64,000 nt of DNA, taken from contig JAFZPM010000032.1 of NCBI GenBank assembly GCA_017550335.1, positions 1-64,000 on the forward strand, given 5' to 3'. A program made the position numbers and the translations under genes. The notes under the pieces are model-generated. The model saw only the letters and a list, made by a program, of their open reading frames with translations, made no database searches and had not been told where the DNA came from. Position 1 is the stretch's first letter; every line of letters begins with the position of its first letter. Positions 44,783-54,285 of the stretch are shown here, piece after piece. Source of the stretch: Paludibacteraceae bacterium (GTDB lineage Bacteria; Bacteroidota; Bacteroidia; Bacteroidales; Paludibacteraceae).

Positions 44783-44956
44783 TTATTTCGCAGGCTCCCA
44801 CTTGCACCGCACAGGCGAAACGATGGCACCCTCCTTCTTCAGTTCAGCGAAGATCTTATCAATCTCCTTACGGTCTGCATTCAATGCCTTGGTCACGTCT
44901 CCTGCCGACACGGGCTTGCCAGCCTCGCGCATGGCTTGTAATACTTTCTCTTTCAT
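44783..44956 (-). CDS. 57-residue winged-helix-like protein
   Basis: The frame reads MKEKVLQAMREAGKPVSAGD, then helices ending KALNADRKEIDKIFAEL and KKEGAIVSPVRCKWEPAK. The pattern (helix, PVSAGDVTKAL recognition helix, KKEGAIVSP wing) matches a minimal winged-helix DNA-binding domain of the MarR/ArsR-like kind that occurs as tiny proteins in Bacteroidales. It ends the minus-strand cluster that begins with the AraC-type regulator. DNA binding is inferred from fold pattern only. Confidence 0.75.
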   Translation of the reverse strand: MKEKVLQAMREAGKPVSAGDVTKALNADRKEIDKIFAELKKEGAIVSPVRCKWEPAK

Positions 44957-45019
44957 GATGTTAACTGTTATTGGTTAATATTTAATGAGTGACAAATTTA
45001 TCGTCTCAGCTTCGATCCC

Positions 45020-45583
45020 TTATTTCCCGCAGAAGGTCTCCAAATCCTTCTTTGTCGCCCTGTTGAGCAGTTTACCAGGCTTGAATTGAACCTGCGGATA
45101 AGAGGCTTGCAAGTCTTTGCAGGCCTTGTCGATGGTGCTTCCGCCCGAAGTGGCAAAAGGAATCACCGTCTTTCCCTTGAAATCGTAGCTCTCCATGAAG
45201 GTGTTGATGATGGTCGGACAAGTATACCACCAGATAGGGAAACCGACGTAGATGGTCTGGTATTCGTCCATGTTCGCCAGCTTGTCCGTGATGGCAGGGC
45301 GGGAAGTCTTATCCGCCATCTCCACCGAAGAGCGGGAGTTCTTGTCGTGCCAATCGAGGTCGGCATCGGTGTAACGTTGTGCGGGCTTGATTTCGTGAAG
45401 GTCGGCTCCAGCCACCTCCGCCAGTTCCTTGGCCACTTTCTCGGTCACGCCCGAAGCCGAGAAGTAGGCTACTAATGTCTTGTTTGTCATTGCTTTGTTT
45501 TTTTGCTTGTCATTACCGTTTTGTGAGCAGGCACATATAGCCGCCGCAAAAATCAGGAAGGTGAAAAATAATATTCTTTTCAT
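45020..45583 (-). CDS. Lipoprotein flavodoxin
   Basis: The 187-residue product begins with a lipoprotein-like signal ([17 protein letters not shown]) and a short linker, then a complete flavodoxin fold: [19 protein letters not shown] is the FMN phosphate loop, [19 protein letters not shown] the flavin-stacking loop and [11 protein letters not shown] the third loop. Flavodoxins normally act in the cytoplasm as electron carriers, so export would be unusual; an internal start at [10 protein letters not shown] would give a cytoplasmic form. It has its own -7 box (45621-45628). Partner oxidoreductase is unknown. Confidence 0.85.
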   Translation of the reverse strand: MKRILFFTFLIFAAAICACSQNGNDKQKNKAMTNKTLVAYFSASGVTEKVAKELAEVAGADLHEIKPAQRYTDADLDWHDKNSRSSVEMADKTSRPAITDKLANMDEYQTIYVGFPIWWYTCPTIINTFMESYDFKGKTVIPFATSGGSTIDKACKDLQASYPQVQFKPGKLLNRATKKDLETFCGK

Positions 45584-45620
45584 GGATATTCTGTTATATT
45601 CTTCTTTGATTTATATTTCA

Positions 45621-45628
45621 CAAATTTA
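45621..45628 (-). promoter_or_regulatory. -7 box of the lipoprotein flavodoxin gene
   Basis: TAAATTTG on the minus strand lies 37 bp upstream of ATG 45583, which supports the longer, signal-bearing start. Confidence 0.5.
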
Positions 45629-45663
45629 TAAAATTGCTATGATTTCCATAACATTATAAAACT

Positions 45664-46242
45664 TTATTCGATGGTTTTCAACACCCTACAAGGATTCCCC
45701 ACAGCCACCACATTCGCAGGAATGTCACGGGTAACAACACTTCCCGCGCCGATGACGCTACCCTGCCCGATGCTGACGCCCGCACAGATAGTAACATTGC
45801 CTGCGATCCAGCAGTTGTCGCCGATGGTGATAGCCTTCGCATATTCGCTGGTGGTCAGCGTGCCATCGGGTTTAGAATACTGGTTGCGTTCTTGCCAGCG
45901 CAACGGATGCATTGGTGTGAGGATCGACACATTAGGACCAAAGAATACATTTTTGCCGATGACGACTGGCGCACAGTCAAGGCACGTGAAGTTGAAGTTC
46001 GCATAGGTGTTTTCGCCGATTTGCGTGTTGACACCATAATCGAAGAAAATGGGTCCTTGCAAATAAACGCCCTTCCCGCAGTCAGTGAATAACTGGCTCA
46101 GAATATGGTCACGTTGGCGGTCAGTCTCGTCGAGCGAGTTGTAGGTGCGGCACAGCGAGTGTGCGGTGCGGCGAAGGCCTGTCAGTTCTGGATCTGACGG
46201 ATCGTAGAATTCGCCAGCGAGCATTTTTTCTTTTTCAGTCAT
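45664..46242 (-). CDS. Sugar O-acetyltransferase, maltose/galactoside acetyltransferase family
   Basis: The 192-residue product has the Maa/LacA layout: an N-terminal helical segment with MLAGEFYDPSDPEL, then left-handed beta-helix hexapeptide repeats (IGENTYANFNFTCLD, IGDNCWIAGNVTICAGVSIG) and the catalytic His region PMHPLRWQERN. It transfers acetyl from acetyl-CoA to a sugar hydroxyl. It is 19 bp downstream of the hydrolase gene and likely cotranscribed. The sugar acceptor cannot be told. Confidence 0.92.
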   Translation of the reverse strand: MTEKEKMLAGEFYDPSDPELTGLRRTAHSLCRTYNSLDETDRQRDHILSQLFTDCGKGVYLQGPIFFDYGVNTQIGENTYANFNFTCLDCAPVVIGKNVFFGPNVSILTPMHPLRWQERNQYSKPDGTLTTSEYAKAITIGDNCWIAGNVTICAGVSIGQGSVIGAGSVVTRDIPANVVAVGNPCRVLKTIE

Positions 46243-46261
46243 AACGCAGAGGTTAAAAAAA

Positions 46262-47347
46262 TCATTTCAAATTCTCTTTGAAAAACGCTTCTATCTTATC
46301 ATACGGAATCACACCCGCACGGTCGTCATAGAGGTCGGTATGGACTGCATTAGGGATAATCAATATCTCTTTTTTACCGTCAATCATGCTTTTCCCATCG
46401 CATTTTTTGCCTGTCATTTTCTCAAAGGCATATTCGCTGAAGTAACGGCTATGCGCTTTCTCCCCATGGATCAAAAGCACAGGCGTGGTGATTTCGTTGG
46501 CATAGCAAAGTAACGGTTGGTTGAGGAACGACTGGCAACCGATGACGTTCCATCCGTCATTAGAATTTCCACTCCGTTTATGATAGCCACGTGGCGTCTT
46601 ATAGTAGTCGTAATAATCTTTCACAAACCACGGAGCGTCGTCAGGCAAAGGGTCTATGACACCGCCTGCACGTTTGTACGAGCCTGTTTTGTAGTCTATG
46701 GTACGTTGTGTGGCGATTGCTTTGCGTTTTTCCATACGTTGCGCAGGTGTGTTTTCACTCGCAAAATAGCCTTCAACGGTCACCTTGCTCATGTCATACA
46801 TCGTGGAAGCCACCGTCGCCTTGATCCTCGGGTCGAGTGCCGCCGCATTGATGGACATACCGCCCCAACCGCAGATGCCGATGATGCCAATCTTCTCAGG
46901 GTCAACGTTTTCAAGGTTTGACAAGTAATCGACAGCTGCTAAAAAATCTTCGGTATTGATGTCAGGCGAAGCCATCCGTCGAGGTTCTCCCCCACTCTCT
47001 CCTGTGAACGAAGGATCGAAGGCAATCGTGAGGAACCCACGTTCCGCCATGTGTTGCGCATACAATCCGCTGGTCTGCTCTTTTACCGCACCGAACGGTC
47101 CCGAAACGGCGATTGCAGCCAATTTTCCTTGTGCGTTTTGGGGCACGTACATATCCGCCACCAATTCGATTCCGTAACGGTTGTGGAACGTGATTTTCTT
47201 ATGTTCAACCTTGTCACTTTTAGGGAATACTTTGTCCCATTCCTGGGTAAGGGTTGTTTCCTGATTATTCATATTTGATTCTTGTTTTGGTTGCGAGCAG
47301 CCCATCAATACAGCCACACACGCACTGATTAACACTACATTTCTCAT
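46262..47347 (-). CDS. Lipoprotein alpha/beta hydrolase, dienelactone-hydrolase-like
   Basis: The 361-residue product has a lipoprotein signal (VVLISACVAVLMGC/S) and a hydrolase core with FLTIAFDPSFTGESGG, the nucleophile elbow GICGWGGM and a late VLLIHGEKAHS. The nucleophile is Cys rather than Ser, as in dienelactone hydrolases and the YcjY-type family. It lies 35 bp after the exported flavodoxin and 19 bp before the acetyltransferase. The substrate is unknown. Confidence 0.85.
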   Translation of the reverse strand: MRNVVLISACVAVLMGCSQPKQESNMNNQETTLTQEWDKVFPKSDKVEHKKITFHNRYGIELVADMYVPQNAQGKLAAIAVSGPFGAVKEQTSGLYAQHMAERGFLTIAFDPSFTGESGGEPRRMASPDINTEDFLAAVDYLSNLENVDPEKIGIIGICGWGGMSINAAALDPRIKATVASTMYDMSKVTVEGYFASENTPAQRMEKRKAIATQRTIDYKTGSYKRAGGVIDPLPDDAPWFVKDYYDYYKTPRGYHKRSGNSNDGWNVIGCQSFLNQPLLCYANEITTPVLLIHGEKAHSRYFSEYAFEKMTGKKCDGKSMIDGKKEILIIPNAVHTDLYDDRAGVIPYDKIEAFFKENLK

Positions 47348-47382
47348 ATTAAATCTATTTGTAATTATGCTTTATTAAATAC

Positions 47383-48096
47383 TTACTTATCCGTTTTCAT
47401 CCACTTTTCTCCATTTTGGATGAAAATCTGACCCTTCACGCAAAAATCGATCTTCCGTCCATACATATCGTACATTGCCCCATCGAATTTTCCATCATTT
47501 TCAATCTGCGGAACAGATGTGGATGAACTGTTCTGCAAGCCGGATTGTACAACCCATTCATTTAAAAGATTAGGCATGGATGCACGGTTGCCATTGTTAA
47601 TCCACAACGAAGTGTTGTTGAAATTTCCATCAGGTATAAGCCGTTTAGCATCCTCCACGACCGATGATATGCCGCTGCTGGCACTCGATACGATCAAACT
47701 TATGTTTTTTCCTCCCATCTCGTCACCATTTTGGAACAGGAAGGATTGCATGGGTGCTGCCATATTACTCCACCAAAGCGGAGTGGCGATGATAATGTTG
47801 TCATATCTGCTGAAATCAATGTCTACGGGTTTGATGGCAGGGTAACTCTCCGCATCGTCGGGATTGTCGCGTATGGCTGATATCAAAGCACTTCCGATAG
47901 CATAGTTATCCGCTTCATACCTCAAACCCTCTTCCGCAGGCAGGATCTCCACAATGTCAACGTCCAAATGGTTCGACAATTCATTAACAATTGAACGGAC
48001 ATTATTTGTATAGCTATAATAAACCACCAGTGTATTTTGAGCGAACACACCGCTAATCATCAGCAATCCGGATAATAAAAAAAGAATTTTTCTCAT
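47383..48096 (-). CDS. Exported flavodoxin with C-terminal sorting-like domain
   Basis: The 237-residue product has a signal peptide (ILFLLSGLLMISGVFA/Q), a flavodoxin-like fold (LVVYYSYTNNVRSIVNELS, IIIATPLWWSNMAAPMQSF, SSASSGIS) and a roughly 30-residue tail (MYDMYGRKIDFCVKGQIFI) that looks like the short Bacteroidales sorting domain. It is the first structural gene after the AraC-type regulator, with its own -7 box (48123-48130). A surface- or periplasm-located flavodoxin is atypical. No twin-arginine motif is visible, so an FMN-folded export route is not indicated. Confidence 0.85.
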   Translation of the reverse strand: MRKILFLLSGLLMISGVFAQNTLVVYYSYTNNVRSIVNELSNHLDVDIVEILPAEEGLRYEADNYAIGSALISAIRDNPDDAESYPAIKPVDIDFSRYDNIIIATPLWWSNMAAPMQSFLFQNGDEMGGKNISLIVSSASSGISSVVEDAKRLIPDGNFNNTSLWINNGNRASMPNLLNEWVVQSGLQNSSSTSVPQIENDGKFDGAMYDMYGRKIDFCVKGQIFIQNGEKWMKTDK

Positions 48097-48122
48097 GGCA
48101 ATAACTGTTTTAAATTATAATC

Positions 48123-48130
48123 CAAAGATA
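48123..48130 (-). promoter_or_regulatory. -7 box of the exported flavodoxin gene
   Basis: TATCTTTG on the minus strand lies 26 bp upstream of ATG 48096, inside the 130-bp gap after the regulator gene. Confidence 0.65.
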
Positions 48131-48226
48131 CACCAAGCACAGCTATGACTTGGTTGATGAATTATGGGGGAAATTACCAATATTTGGGATGTGATATAAC
48201 GGGTGTTTCCTATACATAATGAGACT

Positions 48227-49114
48227 TTATGCCACACGATACTCCGTCGGCGTTTTCCCCGTTTTACGTTTGAAGAAGCGGACGAAGTGTTGCGGATAGC
48301 CGAAACCCAATCGATCACTTACTTGTGCAATGCTGAGGGATTGGCTATTAAGCAGTTCCTTGGCACGGAGAACAATTTTATCGGCGATAAAATCCTGTGC
48401 CGTTTTGCCAGTCTCCACCTTAACCAGTTCGCCGAAATATCCTGCCGTGAGATTGCATTTGTCCGCAAAATAGGCCACTGTCGGGATACCCTGTTTCTCT
48501 GCCTGATTGTCGAGATAATCAGTTAGCAGAGACTCAAACTTCTGAACCGTCACATGATTGATCTCCTCGCGGGTGATGAATTGTCGGTCATAGAACCGCA
48601 GGCAATAGTTCAGCAACAGTTCGATGTTCGAAACGATCAGTTCGCGGCTATGTTTGTCGATGGCGTGTTGGAGCTCCTGCTTGATCATATCCAGCACGCT
48701 ACGGAAAATCTCTATTTCACCAACTGATAGGTGAAGCGCCTCGTTGCTTGAGTAGGAAAAGAACTCGTAGCGTGAGATCTGTCGTCCCAATTGGGTGCGA
48801 GCCAAGAAATCGGGATGGAAGAGCAAAGCGGTCCATTTCGGATTAGGCACGTCGGGATTCGGTTCCACATGGATGCTCTGTCCGGGTGCGAATGAAGTGA
48901 CGGTCATCTCGTCGAAGTCATATTTTGTGCGTCCGTAGGAAAGTTTGCAACCCTTGTTTTCCTTCAGGAAGAGAGCATAGACACCGTAATGCACCACACA
49001 CTCCTCAATGGGCAATTGCTTGTCGTAACGCACCACGCTCACAAGCGGATGCAATGTTTCAAATCCGTAATAGTCGTTGAATTGTTGTATCGAATCAAAA
49101 TGTATCTCGTCCAT
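48227..49114 (-). CDS. AraC-family transcriptional regulator
   Basis: The 295-residue protein has an N-terminal cupin-like sensing region (VVHYGVYALFLKENKGC, TSFAPGQSIHVEP) and a C-terminal double helix-turn-helix (about 200-295; YFADKCNLTAGYFGELVK and VSDRLGFGYPQHFVRFFKRK) ending TGKTPTEYR, the AraC signature. It stands at the head of the minus-strand cluster of exported flavodoxin, hydrolase, acetyltransferase and lipoprotein flavodoxin, so it probably controls them. The ligand is unknown. Confidence 0.93.
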   Translation of the reverse strand: MDEIHFDSIQQFNDYYGFETLHPLVSVVRYDKQLPIEECVVHYGVYALFLKENKGCKLSYGRTKYDFDEMTVTSFAPGQSIHVEPNPDVPNPKWTALLFHPDFLARTQLGRQISRYEFFSYSSNEALHLSVGEIEIFRSVLDMIKQELQHAIDKHSRELIVSNIELLLNYCLRFYDRQFITREEINHVTVQKFESLLTDYLDNQAEKQGIPTVAYFADKCNLTAGYFGELVKVETGKTAQDFIADKIVLRAKELLNSQSLSIAQVSDRLGFGYPQHFVRFFKRKTGKTPTEYRVA

Positions 49115-49133
49115 TTGCTATCCTGTTTATTGG

Positions 49134-49141
49134 CAAATGTA
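49134..49141 (-). promoter_or_regulatory. -7 box of the AraC-type gene
   Basis: TACATTTG on the minus strand is 19 bp upstream of the ATG at 49114, giving a very short leader. Confidence 0.6.
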
Positions 49142-49226
49142 CATTTTTTAGGGTTATAGCAGGTATATGTTTTTCGGAAAGAGATACCTCTTTTCGGGAA
49201 TTCTTTTCTTGCGAATGATTAATCAT

Positions 49227-49234
49227 TATATTTG
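49227..49234 (+). promoter_or_regulatory. -7 box of the radical SAM pair
   Basis: TATATTTG lies 47 bp upstream of ATG 49282. It is divergent from the AraC-type promoter, with about 85 bp between the two boxes. Confidence 0.6.
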
Positions 49235-49281
49235 TGGTAAAGATCGATCGTTAGAAACATCAATATCAGACAGACAAAGCG

Positions 49282-50742
49282 ATGCAAAACGGGAAAGAAT
49301 ACCCTGCGACTCACTCCATGTCAACCGCTTGGTACATGGTTGATGAGGACGGAAACGTTGGAATCATGGATTTCAATGAGAATGGACCAGTGCCTTGGTT
49401 GGCAAATCAACAGTTTGGTGCAGAAGATCTTGTATTTAGGTATCATGATTATGATAATGATACAACTTTAGGCATAAAGTTGTATGACGATCAAATAGAT
49501 GATTTAATAGAAGATCCTCATAGTCCTGAAGAAGAGGAATATTGGTGTGACTGTGTCATTCAAATCGATTTAAAGCAGGAAAAGGAATTTCTCAAGCTAG
49601 CCCAAAATAAAGATTTCGAAATAGAGATGTGTATCTCCAAAATTAGAGGGTTGTACTTGATTGAAGCCGACACGAGCATTTGCATTGACAACGGCGAAAA
49701 TCATGAAAAACGCACATCTCTTAATCTTATGATTGACAACAAAATGATAACGAAAGTATATCATATAAAAGATTTTTGGATGACTGATGATTGGAACAAC
49801 GGGGAGGTCGTTCACACAAAGAACTTCTCCTCTGCCCCTTATTATCTATATCATCAACCATATTGGCCAGAATACCTTCCGAAATGCATGAACACGCCAA
49901 AAAATCCGGTGAAATTTGATCAATTGCCACCCGAACTGCAAAAGCTCACATTAAAAATTCCTGCCAAGTTCGGTGAGGACAAGACGTTTCAAATAGACAG
50001 ATGGCATCCTTGCGACACACATGGTGATAACAATAATGTTTATTTCGAAGGATGCGAATATTCATTAGATTGGGGAATAGAAGCATACAGAAAAGATATT
50101 TTCATCACGCCTAACGATTTCATAAACTATTGCTCACAGAAGAAGGAATATGATTGTGTGGTATGTTCGTCTTGTTGCTATACATGCTCCATCGGTCGTT
50201 ACACACATCAGCCTACCGTAATAGTTGTCAGGAATCTGTTCGATGCCAACATCTCCTCCTTGTACACTAGTAACATAATCTGGCATCATCACATCGGGTT
50301 GCCATATCTTCCGAAGATACCGATTCAAATACCCGTTGAGACACATGATAAGTCAGATAGCAAATACAAAACCAATATCAGTGCTGCGGAGATAAAGGAG
50401 CGGATTAATAAAAACTTGTTGAAAGAATTGTTTCAGAGAAATCACCAATGGTTGGAAGAAACAATCCTAAGATTCAATCCGCACGTGATCATATTGAGCG
50501 ACCAAATCATAGATATCATCGGTTCTGTCTTTCAAATCGACCATGAACAAATTGAGATCGGAGGTCTGAGATTTCCTCTGTGCCTCATCTCCAAGGTGGA
50601 GGAAAACCGCTCAGAAATAGAACGATTAGCGCAACAGGCATATCGCGGGAAAAACATTCCTTATAGCATTCCCATGAAGGAGATGGAACAGATCAAGAAA
50701 AAATTAGGGATACTTGCTAATCAAAAAATAGGGCATGATTGA
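49282..50742 (+). CDS. Unrecognised 486-residue protein coupled to a radical SAM gene
   Basis: No signal peptide or membrane segment is evident. The N-terminus contains STAWYMVDEDGNVGIMDFN and an acidic region. The middle contains a compact Cys cluster (DCVVCSSCCYTCSIG, five Cys in 11 residues) followed by RYTHQPTVIVV. The C-terminal part is helical and charged. The gene is AT-rich and overlaps the radical SAM gene by 8 bp, so the two are translated together. It may be the substrate, a partner or a metal-binding accessory of the radical SAM enzyme. ATG 49318 is an alternative start. The family is not recognised. Confidence 0.75.
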   Translation: MQNGKEYPATHSMSTAWYMVDEDGNVGIMDFNENGPVPWLANQQFGAEDLVFRYHDYDNDTTLGIKLYDDQIDDLIEDPHSPEEEEYWCDCVIQIDLKQEKEFLKLAQNKDFEIEMCISKIRGLYLIEADTSICIDNGENHEKRTSLNLMIDNKMITKVYHIKDFWMTDDWNNGEVVHTKNFSSAPYYLYHQPYWPEYLPKCMNTPKNPVKFDQLPPELQKLTLKIPAKFGEDKTFQIDRWHPCDTHGDNNNVYFEGCEYSLDWGIEAYRKDIFITPNDFINYCSQKKEYDCVVCSSCCYTCSIGRYTHQPTVIVVRNLFDANISSLYTSNIIWHHHIGLPYLPKIPIQIPVETHDKSDSKYKTNISAAEIKERINKNLLKELFQRNHQWLEETILRFNPHVIILSDQIIDIIGSVFQIDHEQIEIGGLRFPLCLISKVEENRSEIERLAQQAYRGKNIPYSIPMKEMEQIKKKLGILANQKIGHD

Positions 50743-51487
50743 ACTCCTCTCCATCGATTTATCCAATTATTGCAGCAAGCAGTGCCCGTTTTGCTACAAC
50801 CACAGTTCACGCGAGGGCAACACACTTTGGAAGCCGCAGGAAGTCATCGATTTTGCAACCGACTGCATCCAAGGTGGAGGAGTGAAAGCCATCTCCTTAG
50901 GCGGAGGTGAACCCTTTGAATACGAAGGCATCTTTGCGGTGATCGAGGCGCTTTATCCATTGTGTTATCTCTCCGTCACATCCAATGGACTCCCGTTGGA
51001 AGACGATAAAGTATGGGAAAGGTTGTCCAATTGCAAGCCTGACAAGATCCATGTCACCATCCATCGTCCAGACAATCCGGCGGAAATCGAGAGAGTGGAG
51101 CCCCTACTCGCAAGAATCGCAGGCATAGGGATTAAACCAGGGGTAAATCTTTTGGTGGGTAAAGACAATTTAGAGAATGCAAGGAATGCCTACAAAAGGT
51201 TGCTGAAAATTTTAACATCAGAGCAGATCATCTTTGTCCCACAACGCTACGCGAACACTCCCTCCGCCAAAGAATTAGCCACCGTGGCAGGAGGGAAACC
51301 TTTCCAGAGTCCTTCCTGCTTACTGAGATGTACCCGTCCGCAGAATTTCTGCTCCGTTTCATGGGACAAGAAAGTAAATTCCTGCAGCTTCGCCAAAGGG
51401 AAAGAACCATTGAAAACACTGGATTACAACGGATTACGAACCGCCTTGAGCAAAATATCTTGGGTGAACGGTTCTTGCTTGCCGTGA
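50735..51487 (+). CDS. Short radical SAM enzyme
   Basis: The 250-residue product has the radical SAM cluster motif C-x3-C-x2-C at Cys 13, 17 and 20 (CSKQCPFC), the SAM-binding GGGEPFEY, a beta strand LSVTSNG, and a C-terminal set of Cys (SCLLRCTRPQNFC ... CSFAKG) that could hold an auxiliary cluster. It is shorter than most radical SAM/SPASM maturases (350-450 residues). It overlaps the upstream 486-residue gene by 8 bp. Chemistry and substrate are unknown; a role in modifying the upstream product is a hypothesis. Confidence 0.85.
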   Translation: MIELLSIDLSNYCSKQCPFCYNHSSREGNTLWKPQEVIDFATDCIQGGGVKAISLGGGEPFEYEGIFAVIEALYPLCYLSVTSNGLPLEDDKVWERLSNCKPDKIHVTIHRPDNPAEIERVEPLLARIAGIGIKPGVNLLVGKDNLENARNAYKRLLKILTSEQIIFVPQRYANTPSAKELATVAGGKPFQSPSCLLRCTRPQNFCSVSWDKKVNSCSFAKGKEPLKTLDYNGLRTALSKISWVNGSCLP

Positions 51488-51534
51488 TAGGCTATTCTTG
51501 GATGTGTTGCGGGCGACGTTCTAGAGATCCCTCC

Positions 51535-52212
51535 CTATTTCTTCAACAAATCAGGTCGCAGCAGTTTGGTTCGTTCCACCGCCTGCTCGTACTCCCACTC
51601 CTTGATCTTCGCCTCGTTGCCGGAGAGAAGGATATCAGGCACTTTCCACCCCTTGTATTCCGCAGGGCGCGAATAGACCGGTGGAGCCAAGAGATCGTCC
51701 TGGAAACAATCCGACAGGGCGGATTGCTCGTCGCTCATCGCACCCGGGATCAACCTCACGATGGCGTCCGTCATGATGCAGGCCGCCAATTCGCCACCCG
51801 TCAGCACATAATCGCCCACGGAGACCTCCTTCGTGATCAGATGCTCACGGATACGGTGGTCAATGCCTTTGTAGTGGCCACAAAGGATAATGACATTGTT
51901 GAGGAGCGACATGGAGTTGACCATCTTCTGGTCGAACATCTCCCCGTCAGGCGAAGTGTAGATCACCTCGTCATAGTCTCGTTGCTCCTTCAGGTGGGTA
52001 ATCAGACGGTCAATCGGTTCGATCTGCATCACCATGCCCGAACTGAACCCGAAGGCGTAATCATCGATTTTCCTATGCTTGTCGAGCGTATAGTCACGGA
52101 TGTTATGCACGACGATCTCCGCCAAGCCCTTCGCCTGCGCTCTCTTCAGGATGGAATGGTTCAGCGGACTATCCAGCAACTCCGGCACGGCCGATAAGAT
52201 ATCGATTCTCAT
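51535..52212 (-). CDS. trmD: tRNA (guanine-N1-)-methyltransferase
   Basis: TrmD methylates G37 of tRNAs reading CNN codons to prevent frameshifting. The 225-residue product has the trefoil-knot SAM site ([25 protein letters not shown]) and catalytic-region residues ([16 protein letters not shown]). It is the last gene of prfC-thioesterase-trmD and starts 4 bp after the thioesterase stop. It is convergent with the radical SAM gene, with 47 bp between their stops. Confidence 0.96.
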   Translation of the reverse strand: MRIDILSAVPELLDSPLNHSILKRAQAKGLAEIVVHNIRDYTLDKHRKIDDYAFGFSSGMVMQIEPIDRLITHLKEQRDYDEVIYTSPDGEMFDQKMVNSMSLLNNVIILCGHYKGIDHRIREHLITKEVSVGDYVLTGGELAACIMTDAIVRLIPGAMSDEQSALSDCFQDDLLAPPVYSRPAEYKGWKVPDILLSGNEAKIKEWEYEQAVERTKLLRPDLLKK

Positions 52213-52216
52213 AACA

Positions 52217-52591
52217 TCACTTCAATTTTCTTATGAAACGTTCTGCGTCCACCACGAAACGCTGGTGATCCGCCGAGCCGATCAGCTCTCCCTGTTCGTT
52301 CTTCGCCTCAATGGAATAGGCGATCCTGCGGCCATCGATCTCCGTGATCGTAGCCGTGAAGGTGATGCGGGCACCTACCAACGCCGCCTTGGTGTGCTTC
52401 GCATTGATCTCCGTACCCACCGTCTGGGAGCCTTCCGGAAGTGCGTCCGCCACCATTTTCAGCGCGGTGTTCTCCATGTAAGCGATCATGGCGGGCGTAC
52501 CGAAAACCGGCAATCCGCCAGAGCCTAAAGCGACAGCGGTATCCTGCTCGCGAACAGATATCGTCTGGGAATAAGTTTGTCCTACCTGCAT
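52217..52591 (-). CDS. Hotdog-fold thioesterase (FlK-like)
   Basis: ATG 52591 is chosen over an upstream in-frame TTG. The 124-residue product has a single hotdog fold: [16 protein letters not shown] is the central helix, [17 protein letters not shown] the following strand, and [17 protein letters not shown] the beta hairpin. This resembles fluoroacetyl-CoA thioesterase-like proteins (FlK family), including the Thr and Glu in TPAMIAYME and the His in KHTKA. It hydrolyses an acyl-CoA whose identity is unknown. It lies 12 bp after prfC. Confidence 0.85.
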   Translation of the reverse strand: MQVGQTYSQTISVREQDTAVALGSGGLPVFGTPAMIAYMENTALKMVADALPEGSQTVGTEINAKHTKAALVGARITFTATITEIDGRRIAYSIEAKNEQGELIGSADHQRFVVDAERFIRKLK

Positions 52592-52603
52592 ATCCGTAAT
52601 CAA

Positions 52604-54184
52604 TTAAAATTCAGAAGAGAAATGGAACCTGATCTTAGGGAAGTCCGTCTGCGCCATCTGGAGGATATAGCCTGAGTCGGCCAGGAAGACATCCCTATCC
52701 TCCATATCCTTGGCCATATACTGGTACTTACGCTTCTTGAAGGTATCCAACGCCTCGGCATCGTCGCTCTCGATCCAGCAAGCCTTGTAGAGGTTGATAG
52801 GCTCCCAGCGACACTTCGCGTTGTACTCATGCAGCAAGCGGTACTGGATGACCTCGAACTGGAGTTGTCCGACCGTACCGATGATCTTGCGTCCGTTGAA
52901 CTGGTTGGTGAAGACTTGGGCAACGCCCTCGCCCATCAATTGTTCGATACCCTTCGCCAACTGTTTCGCCTTCATCGGGTCATCGTTCTCTATGTATTTG
53001 AACATCTCAGGCGAGAAGCTAGGCAATCCCTTGAAGTGGATGGTCTCGCCGGAGGTGAGCGTGTCGCCGATCTTGAACGTTCCGCCCGAGTCTGGAAGAC
53101 CCACGATATCGCCTGGCCAAGCCTCGTCGACCGTCTCCTTCTTCTGCGCCATGAAGCAGGTCGGAGCGGAGAACTTCATCATCTTATCGAGGCGCACATG
53201 CTTATAGTTGACATTGCGCTCGAACTTGCCCGAGCATACCTTCACGAAAGCGATGCAGCTGCGGTGGTTCGGGTCCATGTTGGCATGGATCTTGAAGACG
53301 AAGCCCGAGAAGGCCGTCTCCTCTGGTTTCACCACACGCTCCTCCGTCTGGGTAGGCTGCGGTGTAGGTGCGATTTGGCAGAAGCAATCGAGCAACTCCT
53401 TCACACCGAAGTTGTTAAGCGCACTACCGAAGAAGACCGGCGCCACTTGACCCGCCAGATACTCATTCACATCGAGGTCCGAATAGACTCCATTGATGAG
53501 GTCGATATCCTCGCGTAGTTGTTGCGCGTCCTCCTCACCGATATGTTTCTCCAGCTCAGGGCTGTTGACGTCCTTGAATTCGATATTCTCTGTAACAACC
53601 TGTTTGCTAGGCGTATATAGATTCAGTTTTTGTTCATAGAGATTGTAAACGCCCTTGAACTTATCTCCTTGGTTGATAGGCCAAGAGAGCGGGCGAACAC
53701 GGATATTCAGCTCCTTTTCGAGCTCGTCCATCAGGTCGAACGGGTTGTTACCGTTGCGGTCCATCTTATTGACGAAGACGATGACCGGCGTGTTACGCAT
53801 ACGGCAGACGTTCATGAGCTTACGGGTCTGCGCCTCGACACCCTTCGCGCAATCGACGACGATGATAACGCTATCGACAGCGGTCAGCGTACGGAACGTA
53901 TCCTCCTGGAAGTCCTGGTGACCCGGCGTGTCAAGGATATTGATTTTGAAGCCATTGTAATCGAAAGCCATGACGGAAGTCGCCACGGAGATACCACGCT
54001 GCTTCTCGATCTCCATCCAATCGGACGTGGCAGTCTTTTTTATCTTATTGGATTTAACGGCCCCCGCGATATGGATAGCGCCACCAAATAGCAATAGTTT
54101 CTCCGTCAATGTAGTCTTACCGGCATCCGGGTGACTGATAATCGCAAAAGTACGTCTTCTTTTAATCTCTTCTGATAAGCCCAT
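52604..54184 (-). CDS. prfC: Peptide chain release factor 3
   Basis: RF3 is the GTPase that recycles RF1/RF2 from the terminated ribosome. ATG 54184 ([15 protein letters not shown]) is chosen over an upstream TTG. The 526-residue product has G1 [10 protein letters not shown]3 DTPGHQDF, G4 NKMDR and the RF3-typical [11 protein letters not shown] and [10 protein letters not shown]. Length is normal. It heads the operon with the thioesterase and trmD. A variant -7 box (TAACTTCG, minus strand 54208-54215) lies just upstream. Confidence 0.96.
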   Translation of the reverse strand: MGLSEEIKRRRTFAIISHPDAGKTTLTEKLLLFGGAIHIAGAVKSNKIKKTATSDWMEIEKQRGISVATSVMAFDYNGFKINILDTPGHQDFQEDTFRTLTAVDSVIIVVDCAKGVEAQTRKLMNVCRMRNTPVIVFVNKMDRNGNNPFDLMDELEKELNIRVRPLSWPINQGDKFKGVYNLYEQKLNLYTPSKQVVTENIEFKDVNSPELEKHIGEEDAQQLREDIDLINGVYSDLDVNEYLAGQVAPVFFGSALNNFGVKELLDCFCQIAPTPQPTQTEERVVKPEETAFSGFVFKIHANMDPNHRSCIAFVKVCSGKFERNVNYKHVRLDKMMKFSAPTCFMAQKKETVDEAWPGDIVGLPDSGGTFKIGDTLTSGETIHFKGLPSFSPEMFKYIENDDPMKAKQLAKGIEQLMGEGVAQVFTNQFNGRKIIGTVGQLQFEVIQYRLLHEYNAKCRWEPINLYKACWIESDDAEALDTFKKRKYQYMAKDMEDRDVFLADSGYILQMAQTDFPKIRFHFSSEF

Positions 54185-54285
54185 AATTTCATTATTCAAT
54201 TATGGCGCGAAGTTAGCAAAAAAGCGCATATAATTCCACCACGAACACGCCATCTTTCTTTTTTGCGCCAAGAGGGGTTAAAGAC

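Noticed and set aside
44535..44978. 147-codon plus frame
   Set aside because: It runs opposite the 57-residue winged-helix gene and across the inverted repeat, with no motif.
51328..52197. 289-codon plus-strand frame
   Set aside because: It overlaps the end of the radical SAM gene and runs opposite trmD; trmD motifs decide the strand.
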